From Sphingobacterium spiritivorum (GTDB taxonomy: Bacteria; Bacteroidota; Bacteroidia; Sphingobacteriales; Sphingobacteriaceae), in contig NZ_CP068082.1 of NCBI RefSeq assembly GCF_016724845.1, positions 4,774,001 through 4,838,000 of the forward strand: a stretch of DNA of 64,000 nt, in the 5' to 3' direction. Shown here one piece after another: positions 1 through 8,306 of the stretch. Under the pieces are notes generated by a model. The model saw only the letters and a program-made list of their open reading frames with translations, made no database searches and was not told the origin of the DNA. Each line of letters opens with the position of its first letter. Positions within the stretch are counted from its first letter, which is position 1. A program made the translations under genes and the position numbers.

Positions 1-317
1 TTGGTATACTGAAAGCTTTAGGATTCAACAACCGTGGAATTAAACGGGTCTTTATGTATAATGCCCTGTACATTATAGGACTGGGACTTCTTATCGGTAA
101 TGCACTCGCTTTAGGATTGTTTTATTTTCAGGAAAAGACCAGGTTTTTCAAACTGGATGAAAGCACATATTATATCTCTTATGTACCTGTCAAGATTTTC
201 TGGTATGATATAGCCGGACTCAATCTGGCTTTGATTGCAATTGCTATGATCTCACTTTTTGTACCCTCTATGCTGATCACTAAGATCAGCCCGATCAAAG
301 CAATCCAGTTTAAATAA
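1..317 (+). CDS. FtsX/MacB-type ABC transporter permease, C-terminal part (cut by window start)
   Basis: The frame is open from base 3 to the stop at 317, so only the last ~105 residues are present and the start lies outside the window. The visible part begins GILKALGF, the motif that precedes the last transmembrane segments in FtsX/LolC/MacB permeases. Two hydrophobic segments follow (about MYNALYIIGLGLLIGNALALG and NLALIAIAMISLFVPSMLI), then the typical ending in which SPIKAIQFK resembles the 'P..ALR.E' tail. The known role of the family is lipoprotein release (LolCE) or peptide/macrolide export (MacB). Which member this is cannot be decided from the tail; a LolC/E-like protein is the best guess. 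Confidence 0.8.
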   Translation, partial: GILKALGFNNRGIKRVFMYNALYIIGLGLLIGNALALGLFYFQEKTRFFKLDESTYYISYVPVKIFWYDIAGLNLALIAIAMISLFVPSMLITKISPIKAIQFK

Positions 318-426
318 AACCAGTGTCATAAGACTAAGTTTTCTCCAGGTTTCCCGTTGTTTTTTATATTTTTGAAACAATTCATGTTTAATCATGTATT
401 AAAATTAATCACGCAAGAAACTTTTT

Positions 427-2556
427 ATGAACAAAACCCTGGAACATTTACAACACGCCTTTGAGGCTCCCCTCAAAAGTCCTGTCCTTATTTTTGCCCT
501 TGTTCTTTTTATTATTCTGCTGTCCCCGATTTTATTGCGTCCCATACGGATCCCCGGAATCATCGGCCTGATTATTTCCGGAGTCGTTATCGGCCCCCAC
601 GGATTAAACTGGTTAGAAAAGAACTCTGCAGTAGATCTTTTTTCGACAATTGGTCTGCTTTATATCATGTTTATTGCAGGGCTGGAACTGGATATGAACG
701 AGTTTAAGAAAACCAAACATAAGAGTATCTGGTTTGGCTTTTTCACCTTTATAATCCCGATTGCCATAGGCTTTCCTGTCTGTCATTATATTCTGGATTA
801 CGGCATTCTTTCGAGCTTGCTGATTGCCAGCATGTTTGCTACACACACATTGGTTTCATATCCTATTGTCAATAGTTATGGTATTTCCAAAAACGAGGCA
901 GTAGCGATCACCATAGGTGGTACCATCCTGACTGATACGGCAGTATTGATTATTCTGGCTGTTATTTCAGGCGCCACTCAAGGCACCATCAATCAGGAAT
1001 TCTGGGTTACATTAGGTGTTTCCTTTGCTGTCTTTCTGTTTATTATGTTTGGGATCATTCCACGTATTGCCAAATGGTTTTTTGAAAAGGTCGAAAGCGA
1101 GAAAACAGCCAATTATATTTTTGTATTAGCCGTTGTATTTTTTGCAGCATTTATGGCTGAGATGGCTGGCCTGGAACCTATTATCGGGGCCTTCGTGGCA
1201 GGTCTGGCACTTAATAAACTGATTCCGCATTCTTCGGCATTGATGAATCGAATTGAATTCATCGGTAATGCTATTTTCATTCCTTTCTTCCTGATCAGTG
1301 TGGGAATGATCGTAGATGTGAGTGTATTGATGCATGGCCCTACAGCACTTATCGTAGCGTTTACATTGACTATCGTTGCTGTAGCCGGCAAGTATCTGGC
1401 AGCCTGGATCACCCAATTGGTCTTCAAATACAGCAAACAGCAACGCAATGTGATTTTTGGTCTCAGCAGCGCACATGCTGCAGCTACACTTGCCGTCATA
1501 ATGGTAGGACACCGCAACGGACTGATCGATGACAATGTGCTGAACGGCACTATTTTACTGATCCTTGTCACCTGTATTATTTCCACTATTGTAACAGAAA
1601 ATGCATCTAAAAAGATGATTATGGCCGGCGATCAGGACGAACATCACTACTCTGAAGTCAATGAGAAAGATGAACAACTGATGATCCCGATAGCGAATCT
1701 GAGTAATATGGAACCTATTCTGGACTTTGCGACATTGATCAAAAGTAAAAAATCACCTCATCCGATCAGCGTGGTATCTGTTGTGAAAGATGATTTTCAG
1801 GCTGAAAAGAACATGGCTACAGCACGTAAAAATCTGGATAATACAGTTAAATACGCTTCCGGTTCAGAGACTGAAGTAGAAATCATGGCTCCTGTAGATA
1901 TCAATATTGCTTCAGGGATAAGCCATACCGCACAGGAAATCATGGCGAACTGCCTGATACTGGGATGGCCGCAGGAAACAAGTTTTGTTGAAAAAATAGT
2001 AGGAGAGAAGACCGAGAGTATTCTCAACCGCACAGATGCAAATCTTTTTATGTGCAGGTTTGATAAACCTTTTATTTCCCACAAGTCCATTATTTGCTTT
2101 GTACCCTCACTTGCTGAATCGGAACTCGGATTTGGGTATTGGATGGAAAAAATGTTAAAACTCGCACAGGAGCTGTCTATACCTATGAAGTTTGTTTGTA
2201 ATTCACGTACTCAGCTTGAAATCGAAAAATATCTGGAAGAAGAGTCTGTAAGTGTACCTGTTTCTTATGAAAATTATGAAGACTGGGACAACATCTACGG
2301 ACTGTCAGCATATGCTGAAGAGAATGCATTACTGGCATTTGTTTCCTCCCGTTCGGGCGAAGTCTCTTACAGAGATTCACTCGATGGACTGGCAAAACGT
2401 ATTGGCCGGTACTATAAGGAACGAAATTTGATACTCATATTTCCGAGCAGATTACCTAATGAGCATATCGATGCCTATGAGGATGTAAAAGCTGCTCCAA
2501 TCTTCCGCAAACTGAGTCGGGAGATCGGCAATATGTTTAGTAAAGACAAAATATAA
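427..2556 (+). CDS. Cation:proton antiporter, CPA2/Kef family, with C-terminal Usp-like region
   Basis: Membrane protein of 709 residues. Residues ~20-400 form about 12 transmembrane segments typical of Na+/H+ exchanger domains (PF00999), with the early motif PGIIGLIISGVVIGPHGL and MAGLEPIIGAFVAGLALN, where the second usually marks the ion-binding core. Residues ~410-709 are soluble and look like one or two universal-stress-protein-like folds; they probably regulate transport from the cytoplasm. The family exchanges Na+ or K+ for H+ across the inner membrane. The stop is only 10 bp before icd, so the two may be co-transcribed. The ion is not predictable from sequence. The start is the first ATG after an AT-rich leader. 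Confidence 0.85.
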   Translation: MNKTLEHLQHAFEAPLKSPVLIFALVLFIILLSPILLRPIRIPGIIGLIISGVVIGPHGLNWLEKNSAVDLFSTIGLLYIMFIAGLELDMNEFKKTKHKSIWFGFFTFIIPIAIGFPVCHYILDYGILSSLLIASMFATHTLVSYPIVNSYGISKNEAVAITIGGTILTDTAVLIILAVISGATQGTINQEFWVTLGVSFAVFLFIMFGIIPRIAKWFFEKVESEKTANYIFVLAVVFFAAFMAEMAGLEPIIGAFVAGLALNKLIPHSSALMNRIEFIGNAIFIPFFLISVGMIVDVSVLMHGPTALIVAFTLTIVAVAGKYLAAWITQLVFKYSKQQRNVIFGLSSAHAAATLAVIMVGHRNGLIDDNVLNGTILLILVTCIISTIVTENASKKMIMAGDQDEHHYSEVNEKDEQLMIPIANLSNMEPILDFATLIKSKKSPHPISVVSVVKDDFQAEKNMATARKNLDNTVKYASGSETEVEIMAPVDINIASGISHTAQEIMANCLILGWPQETSFVEKIVGEKTESILNRTDANLFMCRFDKPFISHKSIICFVPSLAESELGFGYWMEKMLKLAQELSIPMKFVCNSRTQLEIEKYLEEESVSVPVSYENYEDWDNIYGLSAYAEENALLAFVSSRSGEVSYRDSLDGLAKRIGRYYKERNLILIFPSRLPNEHIDAYEDVKAAPIFRKLSREIGNMFSKDKI

Positions 2557-2566
2557 ACGAAAGCAC

Positions 2567-3829
2567 ATGAGTAGTAAAATCACTAAAGACCCGAAAGGCC
2601 AGTTACAAGTTCCGGACAAACCTGTTATACCCTTTATTATCGGAGATGGTATCGGTCCGGATATATGGAAAGCGGCAGTTCGTGTGTTTGACAGCGCCAT
2701 AGCCAAAGCATATTCAGGTCAGAGACAGATCGAGTGGAAAGAAGTACTTGCCGGTGAAAAAGCATTTGAGCAGACAGGAGAATGGCTTCCTGAAGAAACA
2801 CTCAATATCCTCAGAGAATATCTTGTGGGGATCAAAGGTCCGCTTACCACACCTGTAGGTGGAGGAATACGCTCTCTGAATGTCGCTCTTCGAAAAGATC
2901 TGGATCTGTATGTATGTCAGAGACCGACCAAATGGTACGAAGGTGTTCCATCACCGGTCAAACATCCGGAATATGTAGACATGGTTATCTTCCGTGAAAA
3001 TACAGAGGATATTTATGCAGGAATCGAATTTGCAGCCGGAACACCGGAAGCACATAAAATACAGAACTATTTAAAAACTGAACTTGAGGTAGACTATAAT
3101 TTTTCGGATACCACTGGTGTAGGGATTAAGCTGGTCTCTGAAGAAGGATCCAAACGCCTGATCCGTGCAGCCATTAATTTTGCTATTGAACAAAACCGTA
3201 AATCTGTTGCTCTGGTGCACAAGGGTAATATCATGAAATATACCGAAGGTGCATTCAAAAACTGGGGGTACGAAGTAGCTGAAAAGGAGTTTGCGGCCCA
3301 GACGTACACCTGGGGACAGTGGGAGCGTACAAAAGCTGAAAAAGGCGAACAGGCAGCCAATGAGGAGCAAAAAGCTGCCGAAGCAGCAGGTAAGATCATT
3401 ATAAAAGATGTCATTGCAGATAATTTTTTACAGCAGATCCTGTTGAACCCAAGAGATTATGCTGTAGTAGCTACTCTTAATCTGAATGGAGATTACATCT
3501 CTGATGCATTAGCAGCTATTGTAGGCGGAATCGGTATAGCGCCCGGAGCAAATATAAATTATGCGACAGGTCATGCGGTATTCGAAGCGACACATGGAAC
3601 TGCACCGAGATTTGCAAATACCAATACGATGAATCCTTCTTCTGTGATACTAAGCGGAGTCATGATGCTGGAGTATATGGGCTGGCAGGAAGCTGCAGAT
3701 GCAATTGTGCAGGCACTTTCACAAACTATACGCGAAAAAACAGTTACAGTCGATTTCTACAATCTGATGACAGATGCGACATTGGTCAAAACCAATGAAT
3801 TTGCAGATAAGATTATCGAGAAATTATAA
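2567..3829 (+). CDS. icd: Isocitrate dehydrogenase (probably annotated as NADP-dependent)
   Basis: Oxidatively decarboxylates isocitrate to 2-oxoglutarate in the TCA cycle; cytosolic homodimer in this family. 420 residues, close to the E. coli enzyme (416). Visible family landmarks are FIIGDGIGPDIW near the N-terminus, the substrate-binding GGGIRSLNVALRKDLDLYVC, the catalytic region FRENTEDIYAGIE, LVHKGNIMKYTEGAF and the coenzyme loop HGTAPRF (343-349). At the four positions that contact the NADP 2'-phosphate in E. coli (K344, Y345, Y391, R395) this protein has R348, F349, V395 and N399, so cofactor preference is open. It contains a charged Ala/Glu-rich insert near residues 245-275. It follows the antiporter by 10 bp and ends before a strong hairpin. 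Confidence 0.95.
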   Translation: MSSKITKDPKGQLQVPDKPVIPFIIGDGIGPDIWKAAVRVFDSAIAKAYSGQRQIEWKEVLAGEKAFEQTGEWLPEETLNILREYLVGIKGPLTTPVGGGIRSLNVALRKDLDLYVCQRPTKWYEGVPSPVKHPEYVDMVIFRENTEDIYAGIEFAAGTPEAHKIQNYLKTELEVDYNFSDTTGVGIKLVSEEGSKRLIRAAINFAIEQNRKSVALVHKGNIMKYTEGAFKNWGYEVAEKEFAAQTYTWGQWERTKAEKGEQAANEEQKAAEAAGKIIIKDVIADNFLQQILLNPRDYAVVATLNLNGDYISDALAAIVGGIGIAPGANINYATGHAVFEATHGTAPRFANTNTMNPSSVILSGVMMLEYMGWQEAADAIVQALSQTIREKTVTVDFYNLMTDATLVKTNEFADKIIEKL

Positions 3830-3874
3830 TATTATAAGGAACTTTAATATTAACAAAGTATCCGGAATTCTGTA

Positions 3875-3909
3875 AATAAGCCCTCCGAACTTTTTTAGGA
3901 GGGCTTATT
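3875..3909. terminator. Bidirectional hairpin between convergent icd and hxlR
   Basis: Perfect 12-bp arms (3875-3886 and 3898-3909, core AAGCCCTCC/GGAGGGCTT) with an 11-base T-rich loop. It sits between the icd stop and the stop of the convergent regulator, where a shared terminator is expected. Confidence 0.75.
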
Positions 3910-3943
3910 TGAGTTTTGTAAGACTGGCTTTCGCTGAGCAGCA

Positions 3944-4276
3944 CTAAGATTTTTCATCCTCAAATGCGCGTAATTGCTCCAGTAATTTACAGATATTCCG
4001 TCCCCTTGAGGTAAGACGATAAGAAGAAGTCGTTTTGGTTTTTTCTTTTTCAAGTAAGCGATCCTTAATCAATTCATTCAGTTGCTTGGCCAGCATACGA
4101 TCACTGACATTAAGCAACAAAGATTTGAGTTCAGTATACGTTTTTACGGAGCTGTGTATTGCAAACAGAATTGATATTTTCCATCTTCCACTAAAAAGCT
4201 GCAGGGTTTTCATAGCCTGACAATAGTCTCTCAGGATTGTTTCATTTTCCAGATTTGCGGATGATTCTTTACGCAT
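3944..4276 (-). CDS. HxlR-family winged-helix transcriptional regulator
   Basis: 110 residues, the usual size for single-domain HxlR proteins. The HxlR pattern is visible: a Cys-containing start (RDYCQAMKTLQLFSGRWKISILFAI), the helix-turn-helix with TELKSLLLNVSDRMLAKQLNELIKDRLLEKE, and the wing YRLTSRGRNI. The family senses quinones, aldehydes or oxidants, often through the N-terminal Cys, and represses a neighbouring detoxification gene. It is transcribed divergently from the VOC protein gene (70 bp gap), which is therefore its likely target. It diverges more from the HxlR consensus than the two other HxlR proteins in this window. The ligand is unknown. Confidence 0.85.
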   Translation of the reverse strand: MRKESSANLENETILRDYCQAMKTLQLFSGRWKISILFAIHSSVKTYTELKSLLLNVSDRMLAKQLNELIKDRLLEKEKTKTTSSYRLTSRGRNICKLLEQLRAFEDEKS

Positions 4277-4296
4277 ACTAACAATTTTGTAAGTTC

Positions 4297-4327
4297 TTTT
4301 AGAGACACAAATTAGGATTTAACTTTG
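4297..4327 (+). promoter_or_regulatory. Candidate Bacteroidota promoter for the VOC gene
   Basis: TAACTTTG (4320-4327) fits the TAnnTTTG -7 element. A TTTT at 4297-4300, 19 bases upstream, is a weak match to the TTTG -33 element. It lies 20 bp before the ATG of the VOC gene in the intergenic region shared with hxlR. Confidence 0.35.
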
Positions 4328-4346
4328 ACTCATCAAAAGGTTAAAT

Positions 4347-4802
4347 ATGGAATTAAAAGAAAATATCATCCGCTTTCACCATGTCTGTATCAAAGCACAG
4401 GACATCACAGAGACCCTTACGTTTTATAAGCAGTTTGGATTTGAAGAGGTACATCACTGGTCTCTTCCTGAGTTTCAACTGGAAATGTGTGTTATGCTGT
4501 ATCACAGAGGGCTGGATTGTCATCTGGAAATATGTGATAAGAATGCCAGTATACCGACACAGGGCCGCAAAAGATATCCGGAAGAAGAATACGTAGAGAA
4601 TGCACTCTTACATATCTGTTTTATGGTAAAAGACGTAGCTGAAGCCATGCAGCATGCGATATCATACGGAGCCAAACCATTGAGTAAAGAAGTCTGGGAG
4701 ATCAATCTTAAAAATGAAAAGAAGAGCGTTACTGTAAACAATGGTCTGGTATATAGTCCGAATGGAGAAGTCATAGAATTTATAAAAGAGCTATCTTTCT
4801 AA
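4347..4802 (+). CDS. VOC-superfamily (glyoxalase/bleomycin-resistance-like) protein
   Basis: 151 residues with the vicinal-oxygen-chelate fold pattern: two beta-alpha-beta-beta-beta halves starting at RFHHVCIKAQDITETLTFYKQFGF and NALLHICFMVKDVAEAMQHAISYGA, and ending with the canonical SPNGEVIEFI strand, which carries a possible metal-ligand Glu. VOC proteins act on small electrophiles such as methylglyoxal or bind toxic compounds; the substrate cannot be read from the sequence. It faces an HxlR regulator, suggesting inducible detoxification. Its stop overlaps the stop of the convergent quinone-reductase-like gene by 4 bases. Confidence 0.8.
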   Translation: MELKENIIRFHHVCIKAQDITETLTFYKQFGFEEVHHWSLPEFQLEMCVMLYHRGLDCHLEICDKNASIPTQGRKRYPEEEYVENALLHICFMVKDVAEAMQHAISYGAKPLSKEVWEINLKNEKKSVTVNNGLVYSPNGEVIEFIKELSF

Positions 4803-5335
4803 GTTAATTGATCGATAAATTCAATATAATCAAGCACACTTTGTTCTAAGCGTTCGGTCGTAGCATGGTGTTCGGCTCCATAAAAAGCAAAAAGAGGACG
4901 GTAGTCTGCATGTATATATTGAAAAGTAATTTCAAATGGCGCTGTCAGTTCTTGTAAGCTGTATTTATACCTTCCTTCAGCACTGAAATCCTGCTCGTCT
5001 ATACCTGCTGTGATAGCAAGTGCGATCTTCTTGCCCGCCAACTGGTAACCGCTGTCCCGGCCATATGCCCAGCCATGAGTCAGCACGACATCCAGCCATT
5101 TTTTGAAAAGGGGAGGACAATTGAACCAATAGAAACAAAATTGAAAGATAATACGATCATATCCGGAAAGTAAGGCTTGTTCGCGTGCGATGTCGATCTG
5201 TTCATCAGGATAAGAGCCATACAGATCATGTACAGTATAGTGTTCCGGATATTTCTTTAGTTCTTCCATCCATCGTTTGTTTATTCGTGAACTGCCTAAA
5301 TCCGGATGGATAACAATGATCAGTGTTTTAGTCAT
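4799..5335 (-). CDS. NAD(P)H quinone oxidoreductase-like flavoprotein (flavodoxin fold)
   Basis: 178 residues from the ATG at 5335. A longer open frame exists upstream, but the MTKTLIIVIHPD start gives the first beta strand at the N-terminus, as in the KefF/MdaB/NQO family (PF02525). Visible family features are IVIHPDLGSSRIN for the flavin phosphate, FQFCFYWFNCPPLFKKWLD in the middle, and THGWAYG plus a GKKIALAITAG strand. The expected reaction is two-electron reduction of quinones by NAD(P)H in the cytosol. It is divergent from an HxlR gene (start 5428), which is its probable regulator, and convergent with the VOC gene. TAAGTTTG on the minus strand (about 48 bp upstream) could be a -7 element. 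Confidence 0.85.
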   Translation of the reverse strand: MTKTLIIVIHPDLGSSRINKRWMEELKKYPEHYTVHDLYGSYPDEQIDIAREQALLSGYDRIIFQFCFYWFNCPPLFKKWLDVVLTHGWAYGRDSGYQLAGKKIALAITAGIDEQDFSAEGRYKYSLQELTAPFEITFQYIHADYRPLFAFYGAEHHATTERLEQSVLDYIEFIDQLT

Positions 5336-5427
5336 AATATTATATTTATTAAAACACAAACTTACGCAGACTACCTGCAAAATGGTATATTAGCATCTGA
5401 ATGTATGGTACTAACAAAAATGTAAGT

Positions 5428-5805
5428 ATGACCAAAATAAAGGAAACATCCACTAATTACGAAAATAAAAGAGCTTTGATAGAGGAATGTCCGGAAATAT
5501 ATGCGGCGAACCTTATCGGAGGACAATGGACCATTGCCATATGCTGCTATCTGGAAAACGGAAAACTTCGTTTCGGACAACTGAAAAAACGCATGCCGGC
5601 TATTACAGAGCGCATGCTGACCTTGCAATTGCGCAAAATGGAAGAAAACGGACTGGTCAAAAGAACAGTCTATGCTGAAGTACCTCCCCGGGTAGAGTAT
5701 GAACTTACAGCTATCGGGATGGAGTTGCTTCCTATCATAAAACAATTAGAAGCATGGGGGAGGCGGCACCAGCAAAACAAGCAAGAGAAAATATCTGAAT
5801 GTTGA
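5428..5805 (+). CDS. HxlR-family transcriptional regulator
   Basis: 125 residues from the ATG at 5428 (MTKIKETST); another in-frame ATG at 5401 would add nine residues. Clear HxlR features: an N-terminal Cys in EECPEIYAANLIGGQW, ITERMLTLQLRKMEENGLVKR for the recognition helix, and YAEVPPRVEYELTAIG for the wing. It is divergent from the quinone-reductase-like gene and probably represses it in response to electrophiles. Its last 45 codons match, at about 84% of bases by hand alignment, a fragment at 15509-15658 on the far side of the Sus-like locus. Confidence 0.88.
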   Translation: MTKIKETSTNYENKRALIEECPEIYAANLIGGQWTIAICCYLENGKLRFGQLKKRMPAITERMLTLQLRKMEENGLVKRTVYAEVPPRVEYELTAIGMELLPIIKQLEAWGRRHQQNKQEKISEC

Positions 5806-6307
5806 AGTTGACAGATTTCTGATCTCAGTATACTCTTGGCAACCTAATCTATTCAATATCTTTTAAATATAGAATAAGAATTTGAGTTGGATTAAATACA
5901 TGAAATATTCATTCTGGTAGTTAACTGAATAATAAATAGTTAAATTGAAGATAAATAAATAAAAAATCAAAAAATAAATTGCAATTGAATGTGTAAAATT
6001 GTAAATTGGACATTAACTAAAATAACGAAATAAATAACTGCTAACGATAATTATAGACCGGGTACGGAAAAGACCATGTTTGATGTGTGCCTGTGAACCC
6101 ATTACCACCAATTATAGCATACTAACTGATTGATTCATACTAAATCTCCCTGCAAAATCCCAGAGTAACGGAAGACTCTGCTGCTGAAGAGAAATAATAA
6201 CCCGTTCCATTCCATGAAACAATACGTTCTGAAATTGTGATGAGTGAAGCGGGAAACAGAAAATTATAACACAGTATTGTATTAATATTTTACGTTGTGA
6301 TAGAAAT
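5806..6307. other. 502-bp AT-rich non-coding stretch before the sigma gene
   Basis: No credible gene on either strand. The left 250 bp are very AT-rich. It lies between the hxlR stop and the ECF sigma gene and marks the left edge of the Sus-like locus, so it should hold that locus's promoter, but I could not identify one with confidence. Confidence 0.5.
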
Positions 6308-6895
6308 ATGGCGTTAAAACTCTTATACAACGAAATCGATTTGCTAATCAAAATCTCAAAAGGAGATGAACATGCCCTGGCAGTTTTCCTCAAATCACAC
6401 AGTGGACACGTATATAGTTTTGCATTAAAGCTTACCCGATCAAGAGAGCTTGCAGAAGAAGTAGTGCAAGATGTGTTTCTGAACATTTGGCTAAGCAGAA
6501 GCAAGTTAGATGAGGTACATAATGCAGAAGCCTATTTAAACCGGATCACAAGAAATGTTTCCCTCAATGTACTCAGGAAAATTGCAAGATCTGTAATCAT
6601 CGCAGGAGTATTTGAAGATGACGCAGAATATCCTGATGACAATACAAGGGAATTACTCGACCTGAAAGACAGTCAATGGATACTACAGCAGGCAATTGAT
6701 AAATTACCTAAACAGCAAAAAAAAGTATATCAGCTTTGTCATGAACAAGGTCTGACCTATGATCAGGCGGCAGCTCAGTTAGAAATCTCTTGTTCTACAG
6801 TAAATTTCCATATAAAGGAAGCATTAAAAAATATCAGGAAATCGCTTAAAGAAATGGGGATATCAACCGTTTTGTTCACTCTAATGAATTTTTAA
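6308..6895 (+). CDS. ECF RNA polymerase sigma factor of a FecR/Sus-type system
   Basis: 195 residues. Region 2 is visible at AEEVVQDVFLNIWLSRSKL and AYLNRITRNVSLNVLRK, and region 4 at AIDKLPKQQKKVYQLCHEQGLTYDQAAAQLEIS with STVNFHIKEALKNIRKSL. This matches the Bacteroidetes-expansion sigma-70 family that pairs with a FecR-like membrane anti-sigma factor. When the cognate SusC receptor binds its substrate, the signal passes through FecR and frees the sigma factor to transcribe the transporter genes. It is followed by fecR (77 bp) and susC, in the standard order. Confidence 0.92.
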   Translation: MALKLLYNEIDLLIKISKGDEHALAVFLKSHSGHVYSFALKLTRSRELAEEVVQDVFLNIWLSRSKLDEVHNAEAYLNRITRNVSLNVLRKIARSVIIAGVFEDDAEYPDDNTRELLDLKDSQWILQQAIDKLPKQQKKVYQLCHEQGLTYDQAAAQLEISCSTVNFHIKEALKNIRKSLKEMGISTVLFTLMNF

Positions 6896-6972
6896 TTTTT
6901 TCAACCTACTGTCCCCTGTAGTTTTTGGTGTCTATATAATTAAGCATACAAAGTGATGATGCAAAATTAAAT

Positions 6973-8145
6973 ATGACAAACCAAAGATTACCCTATTTAT
7001 TAAGTCAGTACTTAAATAAAAGTTGTTCGGCTGCAGAACTGGAAGAATTTTATCGCCTGGTCACTAATAATGAAAATGAACAGGAGTTGTGCGATTTACT
7101 GGAAGCCGCTTATACTTCCACATGCACTAAAGAACAACTTGACGAGATAAAACAGACGGAAATGGTTCATACTATTTTACATTATCCATTAAGTCAGTTT
7201 GTACAGAAACCGGAAGCCAAATTCCATAAAAAAAGAAAATTCTGGATACAAATAGCATCAATAGCGGCTGTTATGACCATATTGAGCATACCTATATATC
7301 TATGTCAAGATACAGAAACAAGCATAATAAATACAGAATCACATGATATCCGCTCAGGCAGGAATGCGGCAATCCTGATTATGCATAACGGAACAAAAAT
7401 TAATTTAAGTGAGATGCGGACAGGGGTAATTATCAACAGGAATAAACTCACTTATAACGATGGCAGCGCAGTGGATTCACAACTCGATCTAGTCTCCGAA
7501 AAAGCACTGACAATAGTTACACCGCGTGGAGGGACCTATCAGGTTAGCTTGCCTGACGGGACCAGAGTCTGGCTCAATGCGGCTTCCTCTTTAACCTATA
7601 AACCTTTGCAACATGATGGTATTCGCAAAGTCAAGTTAACGGGTGAGGCATATTTCGAAGTAACAAAGGATAAATCACATCCTTTCATTGTAGAAACAGC
7701 AGGGCAGTATATTCAGGTATTAGGTACAAATTTTAATGTAAGTGGTTACGCAGATGAGAAAGAAGTAAAAACCAGTCTGTTGGAGGGAAGTATTTCCGTA
7801 ACAGCAAAAGGCATAGAAACATTGATACTGAAAGAGGGACAACAATCTGTCCTAAAAGATGGAGGACTTAAAGTTAGCAATGCAAATATAGCAACGGCTG
7901 TGGGCTGGAAGAATAATCAGTTTGTATTTGAAGAAGATGAAGATGATATTGAACAGGTAATGCGTGTATTGCAACGCTGGTATGATGTCGACGTGATTTA
8001 TCAAAACGATATTCCCCGAGAATCCATTGGCGGAATCATTTCCCGGGCATCCCCCTTATCAGAGGTGTTGAAATCGTTGGAAATAGCCTCTGGAAATAAG
8101 ATCCATTTTTCACTTGAAGAAGGGAAAGTTTTTGTAAGGAATTAG
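6973..8145 (+). CDS. FecR-family anti-sigma factor
   Basis: 390 residues. Residues 1-85 are the cytoplasmic sigma-binding part. A single transmembrane helix lies near 91-108 (FWIQIASIAAVMTILSIPIYL). The periplasmic FecR domain spans ~180-285 (TPRGGTYQVSLPDGTRVWLN, GEAYFEVTKDKSHPF, QVLGTNFNVSGY), and a C-terminal DUF4974 domain lies at ~315-388. The protein holds the ECF sigma factor at the inner membrane until the N-terminal signalling domain of the SusC partner contacts it. Here the partner is the next gene, which does carry an STN domain. Confidence 0.93.
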   Translation: MTNQRLPYLLSQYLNKSCSAAELEEFYRLVTNNENEQELCDLLEAAYTSTCTKEQLDEIKQTEMVHTILHYPLSQFVQKPEAKFHKKRKFWIQIASIAAVMTILSIPIYLCQDTETSIINTESHDIRSGRNAAILIMHNGTKINLSEMRTGVIINRNKLTYNDGSAVDSQLDLVSEKALTIVTPRGGTYQVSLPDGTRVWLNAASSLTYKPLQHDGIRKVKLTGEAYFEVTKDKSHPFIVETAGQYIQVLGTNFNVSGYADEKEVKTSLLEGSISVTAKGIETLILKEGQQSVLKDGGLKVSNANIATAVGWKNNQFVFEEDEDDIEQVMRVLQRWYDVDVIYQNDIPRESIGGIISRASPLSEVLKSLEIASGNKIHFSLEEGKVFVRN

Positions 8146-8306
8146 CTAAAATCTTCTCAAAAAAGAAGTTAAGGTTACTAAAAAATAAGAACCAAAGACG
8201 ATGTCTTAATCATCCGTTGTTGCGTTCAAACAAAATAAAAAATCAATTTAAACCAGCAGTGTGTCTATTCTTCTAAACCACTCACTGCATAACCACCAGG
8301 AACTAA

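Noticed and set aside
1113..1586. Long open frames on the minus strand inside the antiporter gene
   Set aside because: Antisense shadows of a clear membrane-protein gene; no family-like sequence.
3071..3414. Minus-strand frames inside icd
   Set aside because: Lie wholly within a well-conserved enzyme gene and show no protein features.
4799..5380. Longer form of the quinone-reductase-like gene, starting at 5380
   Set aside because: Adds a hydrophobic Cys-containing tail before the first conserved strand; the ATG at 5335 fits the family.
5371..5745. Minus-strand frame opposite hxlR
   Set aside because: Antisense to a clear regulator gene.
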